DNA of 35,903 nt from UBA2233 sp002347965 [NCBI: Nitrospirae bacterium UBA2233] (GCA_002347965.1 DDYN01000036.1:1-35903), one strand, 5' to 3'. Numbered from the stretch's first letter, positions 23,695 through 31,949 are shown. The notes: generated from the letters alone by a model not told the origin. Made by a program: numbers and translations.

Positions 23695-24903
23695 ATGAGT
23701 GTGAATGATTCAGTGAAGACAAAGTCGGCGGCCAATCCGATGGTGAACAAATTACCCGGCAAGTTCCGACGAGCATCGTCGCTGCTGGCCCTGTTTGCCG
23801 TCACTGTCCTCGTTTTCTTGAGTGTGGTGTCTGGCTTGAGATCACGACAACAGGAGCGGACAACACTGGTGAATGAAACCGCAGAGTTGGCGGTTCCCAC
23901 CGTCACCGTCGTATCCCCTGCGCCGGGTAAGGCCGCCGCCACGCTGTTGCTGCCGGCGGAGGTCAAACCGTGGGTCGATGCGCCGATTTACGCCCGCGCC
24001 AGCGGTTACTTGAAACGCAGGCTCGCGGATATCGGCTCGCAGGCGAAGGCGGGCCAGTTGCTGGCCGAGATCGAGACTCCCGAACTGGACTCGGAGCTTG
24101 ATCAGGCCCGTCACCAGCTCGCCGAAGCCGAAGCCGCCTTGGCCCTGGCCAAGAGCACCGCAGAGCGCTACGCCTGGCTCCTCAAGACCGCCAGCGTCAG
24201 CGAACAGGACGCCGATGAAAAGCAGAGCGACTTTGCCCTCAAGACGGCGACCGTTGCCGCCGCCCGCGCCAACGTCCGCCGGCTGGAGGAGCTCAAGGGC
24301 TTTGCCCGTGTTACCGCGCCGTTTGCAGGCACCATCACCGCACGCAGCATCGATGTGGGCGAACTCGTCGTTGCGGGAAACGGCAAGGAACTCTTTCGGC
24401 TCTCACAGACCGACAAACTGCGTGTCTACATCAACGTGCCGCAAACGGACGCGTTCAGCGTCCGAGCAGGCCAATCCGCCGAGATGCTCCTCCAGGAAAT
24501 GCCCGGCCGGGCGTTCGCGGCAAAGGTTGTTTCCACCGCTGGCGCCATTTCGGCGGATTCTCGCACCTTGCTGACCCAACTGGAGGTGGACAACTCAGGC
24601 AATGAGCTTCTACCTGGCTGCTTTGCCCAGGTGCGGCTCACGGCAGCGCAACGCAGGGTCGGCCTGGCGCTGCCGGCGAATACCCTGTTGTTTCGTGCCG
24701 AAGGACCCCAAGTGGGTGTGGTGAAACCGGACGGGACAGTCGAATTGCGTAACGTAAAACTCGGCCGTGATTTTGGGCAGACCATCGAAATTCTGGCGGG
24801 CGTAGGTCCGATGGACCGCGTGATTCTTAACCCGTCCGATTCGTTGATGAGTGGGGCGGCCGTGCATGTCGCCGAATCTGCCAAATCGAAGATAGGCAGA
24901 TGA
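23695..24903 (+). CDS. RND periplasmic adaptor subunit (membrane fusion protein)
   Basis: A 402-residue HlyD/AcrA-like adaptor linking the RND pump and outer-membrane channel. An N-terminal membrane anchor (ASSLLALFAVTVLVFLSVVSG, ~30-50) is followed by a barrel-sandwich segment (VDAPIYARASGYLKRRLADIGSQAKAG), an alpha-hairpin coiled coil (LDQARHQLAEAEAALALAK..), the returning lipoyl half (FARVTAPFAGTITARSIDVGELV) and beta-barrel and membrane-proximal domains. AGGAAAG precedes the ATG, 11 bases after the permease stop. The gene end overlaps the outer-membrane factor by 4 bases. Confidence 0.93.
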   Translation: MSVNDSVKTKSAANPMVNKLPGKFRRASSLLALFAVTVLVFLSVVSGLRSRQQERTTLVNETAELAVPTVTVVSPAPGKAAATLLLPAEVKPWVDAPIYARASGYLKRRLADIGSQAKAGQLLAEIETPELDSELDQARHQLAEAEAALALAKSTAERYAWLLKTASVSEQDADEKQSDFALKTATVAAARANVRRLEELKGFARVTAPFAGTITARSIDVGELVVAGNGKELFRLSQTDKLRVYINVPQTDAFSVRAGQSAEMLLQEMPGRAFAAKVVSTAGAISADSRTLLTQLEVDNSGNELLPGCFAQVRLTAAQRRVGLALPANTLLFRAEGPQVGVVKPDGTVELRNVKLGRDFGQTIEILAGVGPMDRVILNPSDSLMSGAAVHVAESAKSKIGR

Positions 24904-26381
24904 ATCCCTTACCGCGGAAGACTCGACGGCGGGCTATGCTCTGTGGTCTGGCTTTGGCATCGCTGGCCCTGGCGGCGGGCTGCGCCGTCGGGCCGAACTA
25001 TCAACGTCCGTCAGCGGTCACGACCATGCCCGCTACCTATGCCGGGGCCGTCAGTGGCTGGAAAACCGCCACGCCTCGGGCGCATCTGCCCAAAGGGGCC
25101 TGGTGGGAGGTTTTTGGCGACGCGGAATTAAACCGCCTGGAAGCCGAAGCCGCCACGGCAAATCAAGACCTCAAGGCCGCCGCCGCACGCTTCGCCCAAG
25201 CCCGCGCAGCCGCCGATGTTGCGCGCTCGGGGCTGTTTCCCCGCATCGGTGTTAGCGCGACCGCGACACGCCAGCGCGACTCCGCCAACCGGCCGCTGAG
25301 TCAAACAGGCCAAGCCGCAGATGAGGCGTACACCTACAACAACTTCACCGTGCCCTTCGACTTCAGCTACGAGCTGGACATGTGGGGGCGCGTGCGGCGA
25401 AGCGTGGAGTCCGCGCAAGCCAGCCTGCAGTCCAGTGCCGCCGACCTGGAAGGAGTCAAGCTGGCCATCTCTGCCGAAATCGCCGTTGACTATTTCACGC
25501 TCCGGGCGCTCGATGCGGAAAAGGTCGCGCTGCTGGCGAGTGTTCAGGCTTATCGCAAGTCCCTGGAATTGACCCGGAACCGCCGCGCCGGTGGTATTGC
25601 CACCGATCTGGACGTGGCACAAGCCGAAACCGTCCTGAGAACGGCCAGCGCGCAACTGCCCGGCATTGACCTGACGCGGGCGAAATTTGAGCACGCCCTG
25701 GCCACGCTGACGGGACAACCCGCACCCCTTTTTCGTCTTGCGGATCGCCCTCTTAACGGCGAACCGCCGATTATTCCGCCCGAGTTGCCATCGGCACTGC
25801 TGGAGCGTCGCCCCGACGTTGCCTCGGCTGAACGTCGCATGGCTGCCGCCAACGCCGACATCGGTGTGGCTACGGCGGCGTTTTACCCGACAGTTCGGCT
25901 CAACGGCTTGGCGGGCCTTCAAAGCATAGATGCAGGTGTGCTGTTTAACTGGCCCAGCCGATTCTGGGCCGTCGGCCCATCGTTGTCCCTCCCCTTGTTT
26001 GAAGGCTTCCAGCGCAAAGCCAATCTGCGTTTGGCAAAGGCGGCGTATGAGGAAACGGTTGCCGACTATCGCGGAACCGTCTTGCGTGCTTTCTTAGAAG
26101 TTGAGGACAATCTCTCGGCCCAGCGGTTCCTGAGCGATGAACACGATCAGGAGCGAGCCGCCCTTCGATCTGCCCGTAAACAACTAGAAATCGCCAACAA
26201 CCAGTATCGGGGGGGGTTGGTTAGTTATCTTCAGGTTGCGACGGCACAGACGGTATCGCTGGAGCGCGAGCTCGCCGTCGCCAGTCTGCGCGGCCAGCGG
26301 TTTGCGGCGGCCGTGGCGCTGGTGAAATCCCTGGGTGGCGGCTGGAAGATAGCAGATAATGGCGACGGAGGTCATCAATAA
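24900..26381 (+). CDS. Outer-membrane efflux lipoprotein (NodT/OprM family)
   Basis: A 493-residue TolC-like outer-membrane channel subunit. The signal peptide ends in a lipobox LAAGC (Cys28) followed by AVGPNYQRP, the standard NodT-family N-terminus. Two outer-membrane-efflux repeats are visible, with W(W)EVFGDAELNRLEAEA, SYELDMWGRVRRSVE, LLERRPDVASAERRMAAANADIGVA and the closing LSLPLFEGFQRKANLRLAKAAYEE..YRGTVLRAFLEVEDNLSAQR. It overlaps the adaptor gene by ATGA, completing the RND-MFP-OMF operon. Confidence 0.94.
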   Translation: MNPLPRKTRRRAMLCGLALASLALAAGCAVGPNYQRPSAVTTMPATYAGAVSGWKTATPRAHLPKGAWWEVFGDAELNRLEAEAATANQDLKAAAARFAQARAAADVARSGLFPRIGVSATATRQRDSANRPLSQTGQAADEAYTYNNFTVPFDFSYELDMWGRVRRSVESAQASLQSSAADLEGVKLAISAEIAVDYFTLRALDAEKVALLASVQAYRKSLELTRNRRAGGIATDLDVAQAETVLRTASAQLPGIDLTRAKFEHALATLTGQPAPLFRLADRPLNGEPPIIPPELPSALLERRPDVASAERRMAAANADIGVATAAFYPTVRLNGLAGLQSIDAGVLFNWPSRFWAVGPSLSLPLFEGFQRKANLRLAKAAYEETVADYRGTVLRAFLEVEDNLSAQRFLSDEHDQERAALRSARKQLEIANNQYRGGLVSYLQVATAQTVSLERELAVASLRGQRFAAAVALVKSLGGGWKIADNGDGGHQ

Positions 26382-26412
26382 ACCGGCTCCGCACAAGGGC
26401 ATATCTTGCAAG

Positions 26413-26448
26413 GTACTCTCATGATAATTGTGTTTATCGTGAGAGTAC
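26413..26448. repeat. Long inverted repeat after the efflux operon
   Basis: Two 15-base arms (gtactctcatgataa / ttatcgtgagagtac) pair at 14 of 15 positions across a 6-base loop, 31 bases after the last efflux stop. It could be a terminator (though no T run follows), an operator or an attachment-type site. Confidence 0.55.
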
Positions 26449-26481
26449 GTTTACCCGTTTGCAATGGGAGGCTCGTTTGTC

Positions 26482-26577
26482 ATGAGAATGAGCGCCAAGA
26501 TCACCGGGAGCGATGTCGCTGGTAGTACTGCCGAGGCAAAGACAAAGGACCCCTTCCGGGGACAGTATACTTATTAA
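26482..26577 (+). pseudogene. Possible N-terminal gene fragment cut by a palindromic repeat
   Basis: A 31-codon frame starting MRMSAKITGSDVAG with GGGAGG 9 bases upstream. It runs straight into the repeat at 26554 and stops there. It may be the start of a gene disrupted by that repeat. No family is recognised. Confidence 0.2.
26554..26573 (+). repeat. Left arm of a 20-bp inverted repeat around the IS
   Basis: ttccggggacagtatactta is the exact reverse complement of 27348-27367. The pair encloses the whole insertion sequence and looks like an older REP-like palindrome into which the IS jumped. Confidence 0.8.
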
Positions 26578-26582
26578 AAAAA

Positions 26583-27318
26583 GGGTCTAGACTAGCTGAG
26601 CCACATTAAAAGTGGTAAAAAGCTAGTCATGACAATAACTAACAGGTACGTAAAACGTTCAAGAATTTCAGAGGCCAGATTCAGAGAACTTGTGAAGTGT
26701 TTTTCTCTAGATCTGGACGCTCATAAAATAGCTTTTTTAACCGGCTTAAACCGAAACACGGTTAATCGATACTTACTACTCATAAGAACAAGGATTGCCG
26801 AATTCTGCGAGCAATCATCTCCTTTCCAGGGAGAGATAGAGGTCGATGAATCATACTTCGGAGCCAAGCGGATCAAAGGAAAAAGAGGTCGTGGCGCCTA
26901 TAGTAAAACACCTGTCTTCGGCATTCTCCAAAGAGGGGGCATGGTCTATACAGAGATCGTTCCCGACTGCGCTAAACGAACGCTGCAGGGTATTATACGC
27001 GGTAGAGTAGACTTGGAAAGTGTCATCCATTCCGACTCCTGGCGTGGTTACAATGGACTGGTTGACTTGGGATACCAAAAGCATTATCGTGTGCACCATG
27101 GAAACAATGAATTTGCCAATGGGAAAAGACACATTAATGGCATCGAATCCTTTTGGTCGTATGCGAAAAGGAGACTCATGAAGTTCCACGGTATCCCTAA
27201 AGCAACCTTCTATCTACATCTCAAAGAGTGTGAATTCCGATTTAATTGTCGAAACAAAAATATCTATAAACTTGTCCTAGAAATGCTGAGAAAAAATCCT
27301 CTCAGCTAGTCTAGACCC
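26583..27318 (+). mobile_element. IS1595-family (IS1016-like) insertion sequence
   Basis: A complete 736-bp element with perfect 18-bp terminal inverted repeats (gggtctagactagctgag at 26583-26600 and its complement at 27301-27318). It carries one transposase gene whose stop codon lies in the right repeat. It is inserted in an A-rich target: 7 As precede and 8 As follow, compatible with the ~8-bp target duplication of the family, although TAAAAAAA and AAAAAAAA are not quite identical. Confidence 0.9.
26629..27309 (+). CDS. IS1595-family DDE transposase
   Basis: A 226-residue transposase of the IS1016/ISXO2-like type. An N-terminal helix-turn-helix (KIAFLTGLNRNTVNRYL) precedes the DDE catalytic domain: first Asp in EIEVDESYFGAKR, second in VIHSDSWRGYNGL, and the last acidic/Asn-type site in NGIESFWSYAKRRL. 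The N-terminal zinc ribbon of ISXO2-type proteins is missing, as expected for the ~700-bp IS1016 subgroup. The frame is intact, so the element may be active. It is AT-rich compared with its surroundings. Confidence 0.92.
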   Translation: MTITNRYVKRSRISEARFRELVKCFSLDLDAHKIAFLTGLNRNTVNRYLLLIRTRIAEFCEQSSPFQGEIEVDESYFGAKRIKGKRGRGAYSKTPVFGILQRGGMVYTEIVPDCAKRTLQGIIRGRVDLESVIHSDSWRGYNGLVDLGYQKHYRVHHGNNEFANGKRHINGIESFWSYAKRRLMKFHGIPKATFYLHLKECEFRFNCRNKNIYKLVLEMLRKNPLS

Positions 27319-27347
27319 AAAAAAAATAATGATGAGAAATCTATAGT

Positions 27348-27367
27348 TAAGTATACTGTCCCCGGAA
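27348..27367 (-). repeat. Right arm of the 20-bp inverted repeat around the IS
   Basis: taagtatactgtccccggaa, the exact complement of 26554-26573. It abuts the broken end of the ATPase fragment. Confidence 0.8.
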
Positions 27368-27591
27368 TTACGGCGGGGGACCCCGCCGTTCAACAGCCGC
27401 TGGATAACCTGGAACACGTATGCCGACTTGCCGCTCCGCCGCACCCCGATGCAGACGGTGGCCTTGCCGTGTACCGTCTCGATACGCAAATGCCGGGGCA
27501 CCCCGGTCTCCAGCCGGGTTTCCTGGAAATCCAGGATGATGGATTTGATCGTCCCTATCATTGGTGGCTCATTGGGGGCACACTTGGCCAT
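27368..27591 (-). pseudogene. Truncated AAA-type ATPase (DUF4143-like) gene
   Basis: The first ~75 codons of an ATPase (MAKCAPNEPPMIGTIKSII..). LETGVPRHLRIETVHGKATVCIGVRRSGKSAYVFQVIQRLL contains a normal Walker A site (GVRRSGKS), as in ATPases that carry a C-terminal DUF4143 domain. The reading breaks off after NGGVPR exactly where the palindrome at 27348-27367 begins, and the remaining ~300 residues are not found on the other side of the IS. The gene was therefore lost by the repeat/IS event or an associated deletion. Confidence 0.65.
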
Positions 27592-27624
27592 GGTTTTTCC
27601 CGGTTTCAGTCTTATTCGGGAATA

Positions 27625-27654
27625 ATTATAGCCAGTATTGGCTCTAAGCGTTAA
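27625..27654 (-). promoter_or_regulatory. Candidate promoter of the ATPase remnant
   Basis: On the minus strand TTAACG and a perfect TATAAT are 18 bases apart, 34 bases upstream of the fragment's ATG. Confidence 0.4.
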
Positions 27655-28313
27655 GAAATACTTCCGGATGCGCTCCAAACCTCCACAGCCCGAACAACCC
27701 GCCTACCGACGTTCCTTCCTTGCCTCCGGTAGATAACCTTGAGGGGCCTAGCTTTCCCCGCCACACGGCGCGAATGTCGCACTCACAAGGGCAAGAAAAC
27801 AACAAGAAACCGAGAGGGCCCCGGTGGAAACACAAAGTAACCCGACACCCGACGGCCCGGCATCCGTATCGGGCGCTGAGCCGACGCCCCTGTTAAATTT
27901 GCGACAGGGTTACGACACAACTTGCTACACCTCTCTTTAGGCAAGGTAAACGAGGGAATGGGGTTGTCGGGGCTTTCGGCCCGCCGGGGGCCAGATGCTC
28001 TTTGATAGCGCGTTGAATCACGACGGTTTTCGGTTAACAGCCGGAGAACGAGAACGGCCATGAAGGGGGCCGCACGGGGGTTGACAGAGGCAATGAGTCT
28101 TGATAGTCTCAAAAGAAGCTTTATGGTACACTATTATAAAGTAATTGAATGAGGCTGTTGCCCAAAATATTGTCCGTTACCATTTTGCTTTCAAACATCG
28201 ACGATTTTGAAAGAGGTCTGAGGCTTTGCGCGTGTTCTCATAACAGTATTAAGCTTTATGAACAAATCGAGCTCAATACTCTAACCTAGGCCCTTTAGCC
28301 AAGAGGTAAAGCC
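27655..28313. other. Long region without a recognisable gene
   Basis: About 660 bases between the ATPase remnant and the sigma-54 activator hold no convincing coding region. A perfect TTGACA at 28081 has only a poor -10 17 bases on (TAGTCT). A sigma-54-like element at 28215-28229 has an 11-base instead of 10-base GG-GC spacing. It may be the decayed remainder of the ATPase locus. Confidence 0.35.
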
Positions 28314-29420
28314 ATGATCCCCGTAGAGAATCTCGATCAAAGAAGGTACCGCTTAGCGTACCAGGGGGCTGCCAAGAAAAGGACTCTGTGTGCCGTGCCT
28401 CTTGGTGCCCTGGAAAAGCTCGAGAAGACGCTTGTCGGCAAAAGCGCCGCCATGCGGGAATTAAAGGAAAACATCCTTAAGCTTTGCCGCCACGACACGA
28501 CAGTTCTAATTCAAGGAGAGACCGGAACGGGCAAGGAGCTGGTCGCGAACATGCTCCATGCGCTGTCCCCAAGGTCGCAAAAGAAGTTCGTCGCGATCAA
28601 CTGTGCGGCCATGCCCGACCAGCTCCTTGAAGCCTTGCTGTTTGGCTACGAGAGAGGGTCGTTTACGGGTGCTGACCGCCAGACAACAGGCTACCTGGAC
28701 AATGCCAGCGGAGGGACGTTGTTCCTCGATGAAATCTCCGAGACTTCCGCCTCGCTTCAAGCAAAGCTCTTGAGAGTGTTGCAGGAGAGGGCTTTCTACA
28801 GGTTAGGCGGGCACGAGTTAATTCCTGCCGACGTCAGAATTATTTCTGCCACCAACATGGACCTCCGGGCGTTGGCCAGCAAGGGGGAGTTTCGTCACGA
28901 TCTCTTCTACCGACTCAATGTCGTCAAGGTTGCAACCCCACCCTTGAGGGCACGAAAAGAGGACATCCCCGAGTTGGCCTTGCACTTCTTGCAGGATGTA
29001 AGGGAGAACTTGAACGGTGAGATTCCGGCTGAGGGGTTCTCGGATTCTGCCATGGCCATGCTGATGAACCACGTTTGGCCGGGCAATGCCAGAGAGCTCC
29101 GCAACGCCATAGAGCACGCCGCGATCTTTGCTCAATCTGCCCTGATCGAGCCAGGGGATTTTCCCAGGCTGAATGAGGACGACAAGGCCACGATGAAAAC
29201 ACGAGGTTTTTCTTCAGAAGGGTCGGGTGCCTCAGTTGAAGGCTTAACTGCGGTCGATTTGCGCGAAGCACGCAGACGATTCGAGGAAGACTACTTCCTG
29301 GAGCTTTACCGCAAGACCGGTCACAACCTGAAGGAGGTTGCTAGGCGGGCTGGCGTGGACTTGGCGACCGTCTACCGGAAGTTTGGCTACCTGAAAAAAG
29401 CGGATCCCATTAGCGAATAA
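28314..29420 (+). CDS. Sigma-54-dependent transcriptional activator without a sensory domain
   Basis: A 368-residue bacterial enhancer-binding protein. The AAA+ domain (~38-270) has Walker A GETGTGKE (68-75), the sigma-54-contact loop GSFTGA (115-120; usually GAFTGA), Walker B GGTLFLDEI and the arginine-finger region FRHDLFYRLNVVKVATPPLRARKEDIP. A Fis-type helix-turn-helix ends the protein (NLKEVARRAGVDLATVYRKFGYL). Only ~38 residues precede the AAA+ domain, so there is no response-regulator receiver, GAF or PAS domain; control must come from a partner protein or expression level. GAGG lies 7 bases before ATG 28314. It is 19 bases before the ligase gene, which it may regulate. Confidence 0.93.
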   Translation: MIPVENLDQRRYRLAYQGAAKKRTLCAVPLGALEKLEKTLVGKSAAMRELKENILKLCRHDTTVLIQGETGTGKELVANMLHALSPRSQKKFVAINCAAMPDQLLEALLFGYERGSFTGADRQTTGYLDNASGGTLFLDEISETSASLQAKLLRVLQERAFYRLGGHELIPADVRIISATNMDLRALASKGEFRHDLFYRLNVVKVATPPLRARKEDIPELALHFLQDVRENLNGEIPAEGFSDSAMAMLMNHVWPGNARELRNAIEHAAIFAQSALIEPGDFPRLNEDDKATMKTRGFSSEGSGASVEGLTAVDLREARRRFEEDYFLELYRKTGHNLKEVARRAGVDLATVYRKFGYLKKADPISE

Positions 29421-29439
29421 CCGGGAGAGGCAAGTCCTT

Positions 29440-31068
29440 ATGGACTCCAGGTATCAGCGCACAGGGATGCCTCCTGAGAGGTCGTTGGGGCGCAATAATG
29501 GGAGCATGCGTATCCTATTAGGAGCCATTGAGCTCCATGCCAAGAACAACCCAAACAAGGTGATGCTGGCCACAGAAGGGACCCGTGCAACCTACAAAGA
29601 ATGTTTTGAAAAAATAGGCAGGCTTTCTGCCGCGCTAGAAGGTATTGGCCTTGAGATGGGCGATAAACTCGCCTTGGTCCTTCAGAACCAACGCGAGTTT
29701 ATCGAAAGCTATCTCGCCTGCATGTTCATGGGCGTGATTCCCGTCGTCATCGGCGAAGGGACGTTGGGCGACGATATCGCAGGCATCCTTGCCGGCACGA
29801 AGCCAAAAGCCCTTATTGTCGGCCGGTCGCTGTGCTCTTTTGTCAAAGGCGCGTGCAGACGGGCGGGTCTGAAAGAAGGTGCGTATTGCGGCGTTGTAAC
29901 CGGCGATCAGCAAGTAGACGGCTTCGTGGCCTACGAAAGCCTTCTATCCCGCTATGCCCCCTGCATAGACCCTCTTACACGGGGGGGTGCCGTCCCCCTC
30001 TTTTATACGGCCGGCACGACGGGAACGCCCAAGGGGGTTTATAGGGCAAGCTGGAACGAAGGGCTGGTTTCGTTAGTCCTGTCATCGCTCGTTGAGTTCG
30101 GCTTTCATTCCGAAGAGCGTCATCTCGTTTCCTGTCCGCTCCACCACAGCGCTCCGTTTTTCTTTTCTATGCTCACTCTGGCAATCGGCGGGACGCTCGT
30201 TTTCATGCCCAGGTTTGACCCGGCCCTATTCCTCGAAGCCCTGAAGAAAGAGCGCGTTACCAGCGCCTACGTCTCCCCTCTCATGCTTGAGAGCCTCCTT
30301 GGCCTACCTAAAGAACTTAAGCAGGCCTACAAAGACCTCCCTAACCTTCGCATCATCATCTGCGCGGGAGCCCCTCTGTTCCCAGAGACCAAAGAGGGCA
30401 TCATCGACTGGCTGGGCGATAAGCTCTCTGAGTTCTACGGCTCGACGGAGGCCGGGATCAACATCTACATGCCCCCAGGTGAGATGCGCCGCCACATCAC
30501 CGCCTGCGGCAGGCCCTTTCCAGGCAACGAGCTTAAGATCTTGGATGAAAACGGCAAAGAGTGCCCCCCTGGCTCTCCAGGAGAGCTCTTCATAAAGAAC
30601 CCCTGGATGGCTAAGGCCTACTACAAAGACGAGGAGGCGACAAGAAAAACCTTCAAAGATGGGTTTGTTAGGCTTGGGGACCTAATGCTCAAGGATCAAG
30701 AAGGCTACTACACGTTCATCGAGCACAAACCCCATATTATTCCTTCGCTTAAGGGTGAGGTGTATCCGTACGAAATCGAGCGTGTACTACGCCTTCACCC
30801 GGCAGTCGTGGATACGGCCGTCCTTGGGGCTCCTGGTTTAAAGCAAACGCAGCGGGTTGTGGCCTTCGTCGTCCTAAGGCCTGGAATGGCTTTAGGCAAA
30901 CGGGAGTTATCGGCCTTCTTGGGTGAGCGGCTTGATCGTTTTAAAGTTCCCGAAGAAGTGGTGTTTGTACAGGAGATCCCAAGAAACTCGCTGGGGAAGG
31001 TCCTAAGAACCAAGATGATGCAAAGTTGGCTCGGTATGTCCATGGGCCTTAAAGAGCCCGCCTTGTAG
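29440..31068 (+). CDS. Acyl-CoA ligase-like (ANL superfamily) protein with altered A8 motif
   Basis: A 542-residue adenylate-forming enzyme. The P-loop YTAGTTGTPKGVYRAS (189-204), EFYGSTEAG (331-339), the A7 Asp in RLGDLM and a C-terminal PRNSLGKVLR with the catalytic Lys are present. The A8 hinge region, which normally reads DRxxD..K..G, is EHKPHIIPSLKG. The Arg that contacts the ribose and the hinge Asp/Lys are both His, so the second half-reaction (CoA transfer) may be changed. A 119-bp segment (30415-30533) is almost identical to the other ligase gene at 35740-35858. GGGAGAGG precedes the start. It lies between the sigma-54 activator and a small membrane protein gene. Confidence 0.9.
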   Translation: MDSRYQRTGMPPERSLGRNNGSMRILLGAIELHAKNNPNKVMLATEGTRATYKECFEKIGRLSAALEGIGLEMGDKLALVLQNQREFIESYLACMFMGVIPVVIGEGTLGDDIAGILAGTKPKALIVGRSLCSFVKGACRRAGLKEGAYCGVVTGDQQVDGFVAYESLLSRYAPCIDPLTRGGAVPLFYTAGTTGTPKGVYRASWNEGLVSLVLSSLVEFGFHSEERHLVSCPLHHSAPFFFSMLTLAIGGTLVFMPRFDPALFLEALKKERVTSAYVSPLMLESLLGLPKELKQAYKDLPNLRIIICAGAPLFPETKEGIIDWLGDKLSEFYGSTEAGINIYMPPGEMRRHITACGRPFPGNELKILDENGKECPPGSPGELFIKNPWMAKAYYKDEEATRKTFKDGFVRLGDLMLKDQEGYYTFIEHKPHIIPSLKGEVYPYEIERVLRLHPAVVDTAVLGAPGLKQTQRVVAFVVLRPGMALGKRELSAFLGERLDRFKVPEEVVFVQEIPRNSLGKVLRTKMMQSWLGMSMGLKEPAL

Positions 31069-31470
31069 ATGAGCTTTAAAGCCCTTGGGGCATGGCGGCT
31101 TGTGCTCGTTGTATCCGTTTATGCCGGACTCATCGCCCTTGCGGAGCTGACCTTTGGAAACCCGGCGTTTCCGATGACCCTGTGGAGTTTTAGGGAAATG
31201 CCCGCCTATTCTTGGAGTGCTCCTGTCCATGTGGCCGGGTTTGCGGTCCTTGTCCTAACGAACAGGCTTTTCTTTCGCAAGCCTTTGTATGCGCCCGTTT
31301 TGGTAAGCCTTGGCTTCTTCTTTGTTTCAGAGTTGGCCAATCTCGCCTTTTTCCGGTATTTCGAGTACACCCAGCTTAAACCCTTAGGCCCTTACCCGGC
31401 GTTCCTTGCCGTTATCCTTCTGTATGCTTTTCTTTGTGCGCTTTGCAGCCTCCTGCTAAGAAAGGTCTAG
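31069..31470 (+). CDS. Small integral membrane protein, family not recognised
   Basis: A 133-residue hydrophobic protein with about four membrane helices (LVLVVSVYAGLIALAELTF, APVHVAGFAVLVL, APVLVSLGFFFVSELANLAFF, YPAFLAVILLYAFLCALCSLLL). Its ATG follows the ligase stop codon directly, so the two are co-transcribed and probably coupled. Its own stop codon touches the 479-bp duplication. I do not recognise the family; a partner of the ligase in acyl-lipid metabolism is only a guess. Confidence 0.75.
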   Translation: MSFKALGAWRLVLVVSVYAGLIALAELTFGNPAFPMTLWSFREMPAYSWSAPVHVAGFAVLVLTNRLFFRKPLYAPVLVSLGFFFVSELANLAFFRYFEYTQLKPLGPYPAFLAVILLYAFLCALCSLLLRKV

Positions 31471-31949
31471 TTGCCATCCCAGTCCGGCGGTAATGCCATA
31501 ACTTTTCAGCGCTGGAATGGCGGGACAGAAATGTCCCGCCTATCGAGAGGTAAGACCCAACCGAAGGATAGCCGGGGCTTTCTAGCCCCGGCGGAAGGAC
31601 CGAACGTAGCGGGACAAGAATGTCCCGCCTATCGTATTGGTGCCCCCTCGAAGCACAAGGCTTTCCAGGAGAACCCGAAGCCTAAGCCTTTCCAACTTAG
31701 ATAGCCGGGGCTTTCCAGCCCCGGCGAAAAGAAAGGCCGCGTAACGGTGGGACAAGAATGTCCCGCCTATCTAAGGTCTGCCGTTTTCTGCTGGATGGCC
31801 TTAAGGATCTTCTCGCAGTGGGGTCTGTAAAAGGCGTAGTAATCGAAGAAATAGTAGGGCTTTTCCCGGTTAATCGCCTTCTGGCAGCATTCTTTGGCTT
31901 TTGGGTAGTCCTTCTCGATCTCAAAGTAGAACCTAGCCATCGTATAGTA
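31471..31949 (+). repeat. 479-bp direct duplication, copy 1
   Basis: Aligned by eye without gaps to 34017-34495, with about 15 differences in 479 bases (~97% identity). It contains three family A hairpins (31520-31545, 31609-31634, 31747-31771), two family B hairpins (31570-31592, 31703-31725) and the last ~60 codons of the TPR gene. Similarity starts right after the membrane-protein stop codon and ends abruptly at GTATAGTA. Confidence 0.93.

Noticed and set aside
27783-28112. 109-residue minus-strand frame in the gap before the sigma-54 activator
   Set aside because: Arg/Pro-rich translation, no ribosome site and no recognised family.
28215-28229. Sigma-54-like GG..GC element before the activator gene
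   Set aside because: The spacing between GG and GC is 11 bases, not the required 10.
31520-31771. CRISPR-like array suspected from regularly recurring palindromes
   Set aside because: Two different palindrome families alternate at unequal spacing, there are only five units per block and no cas genes.
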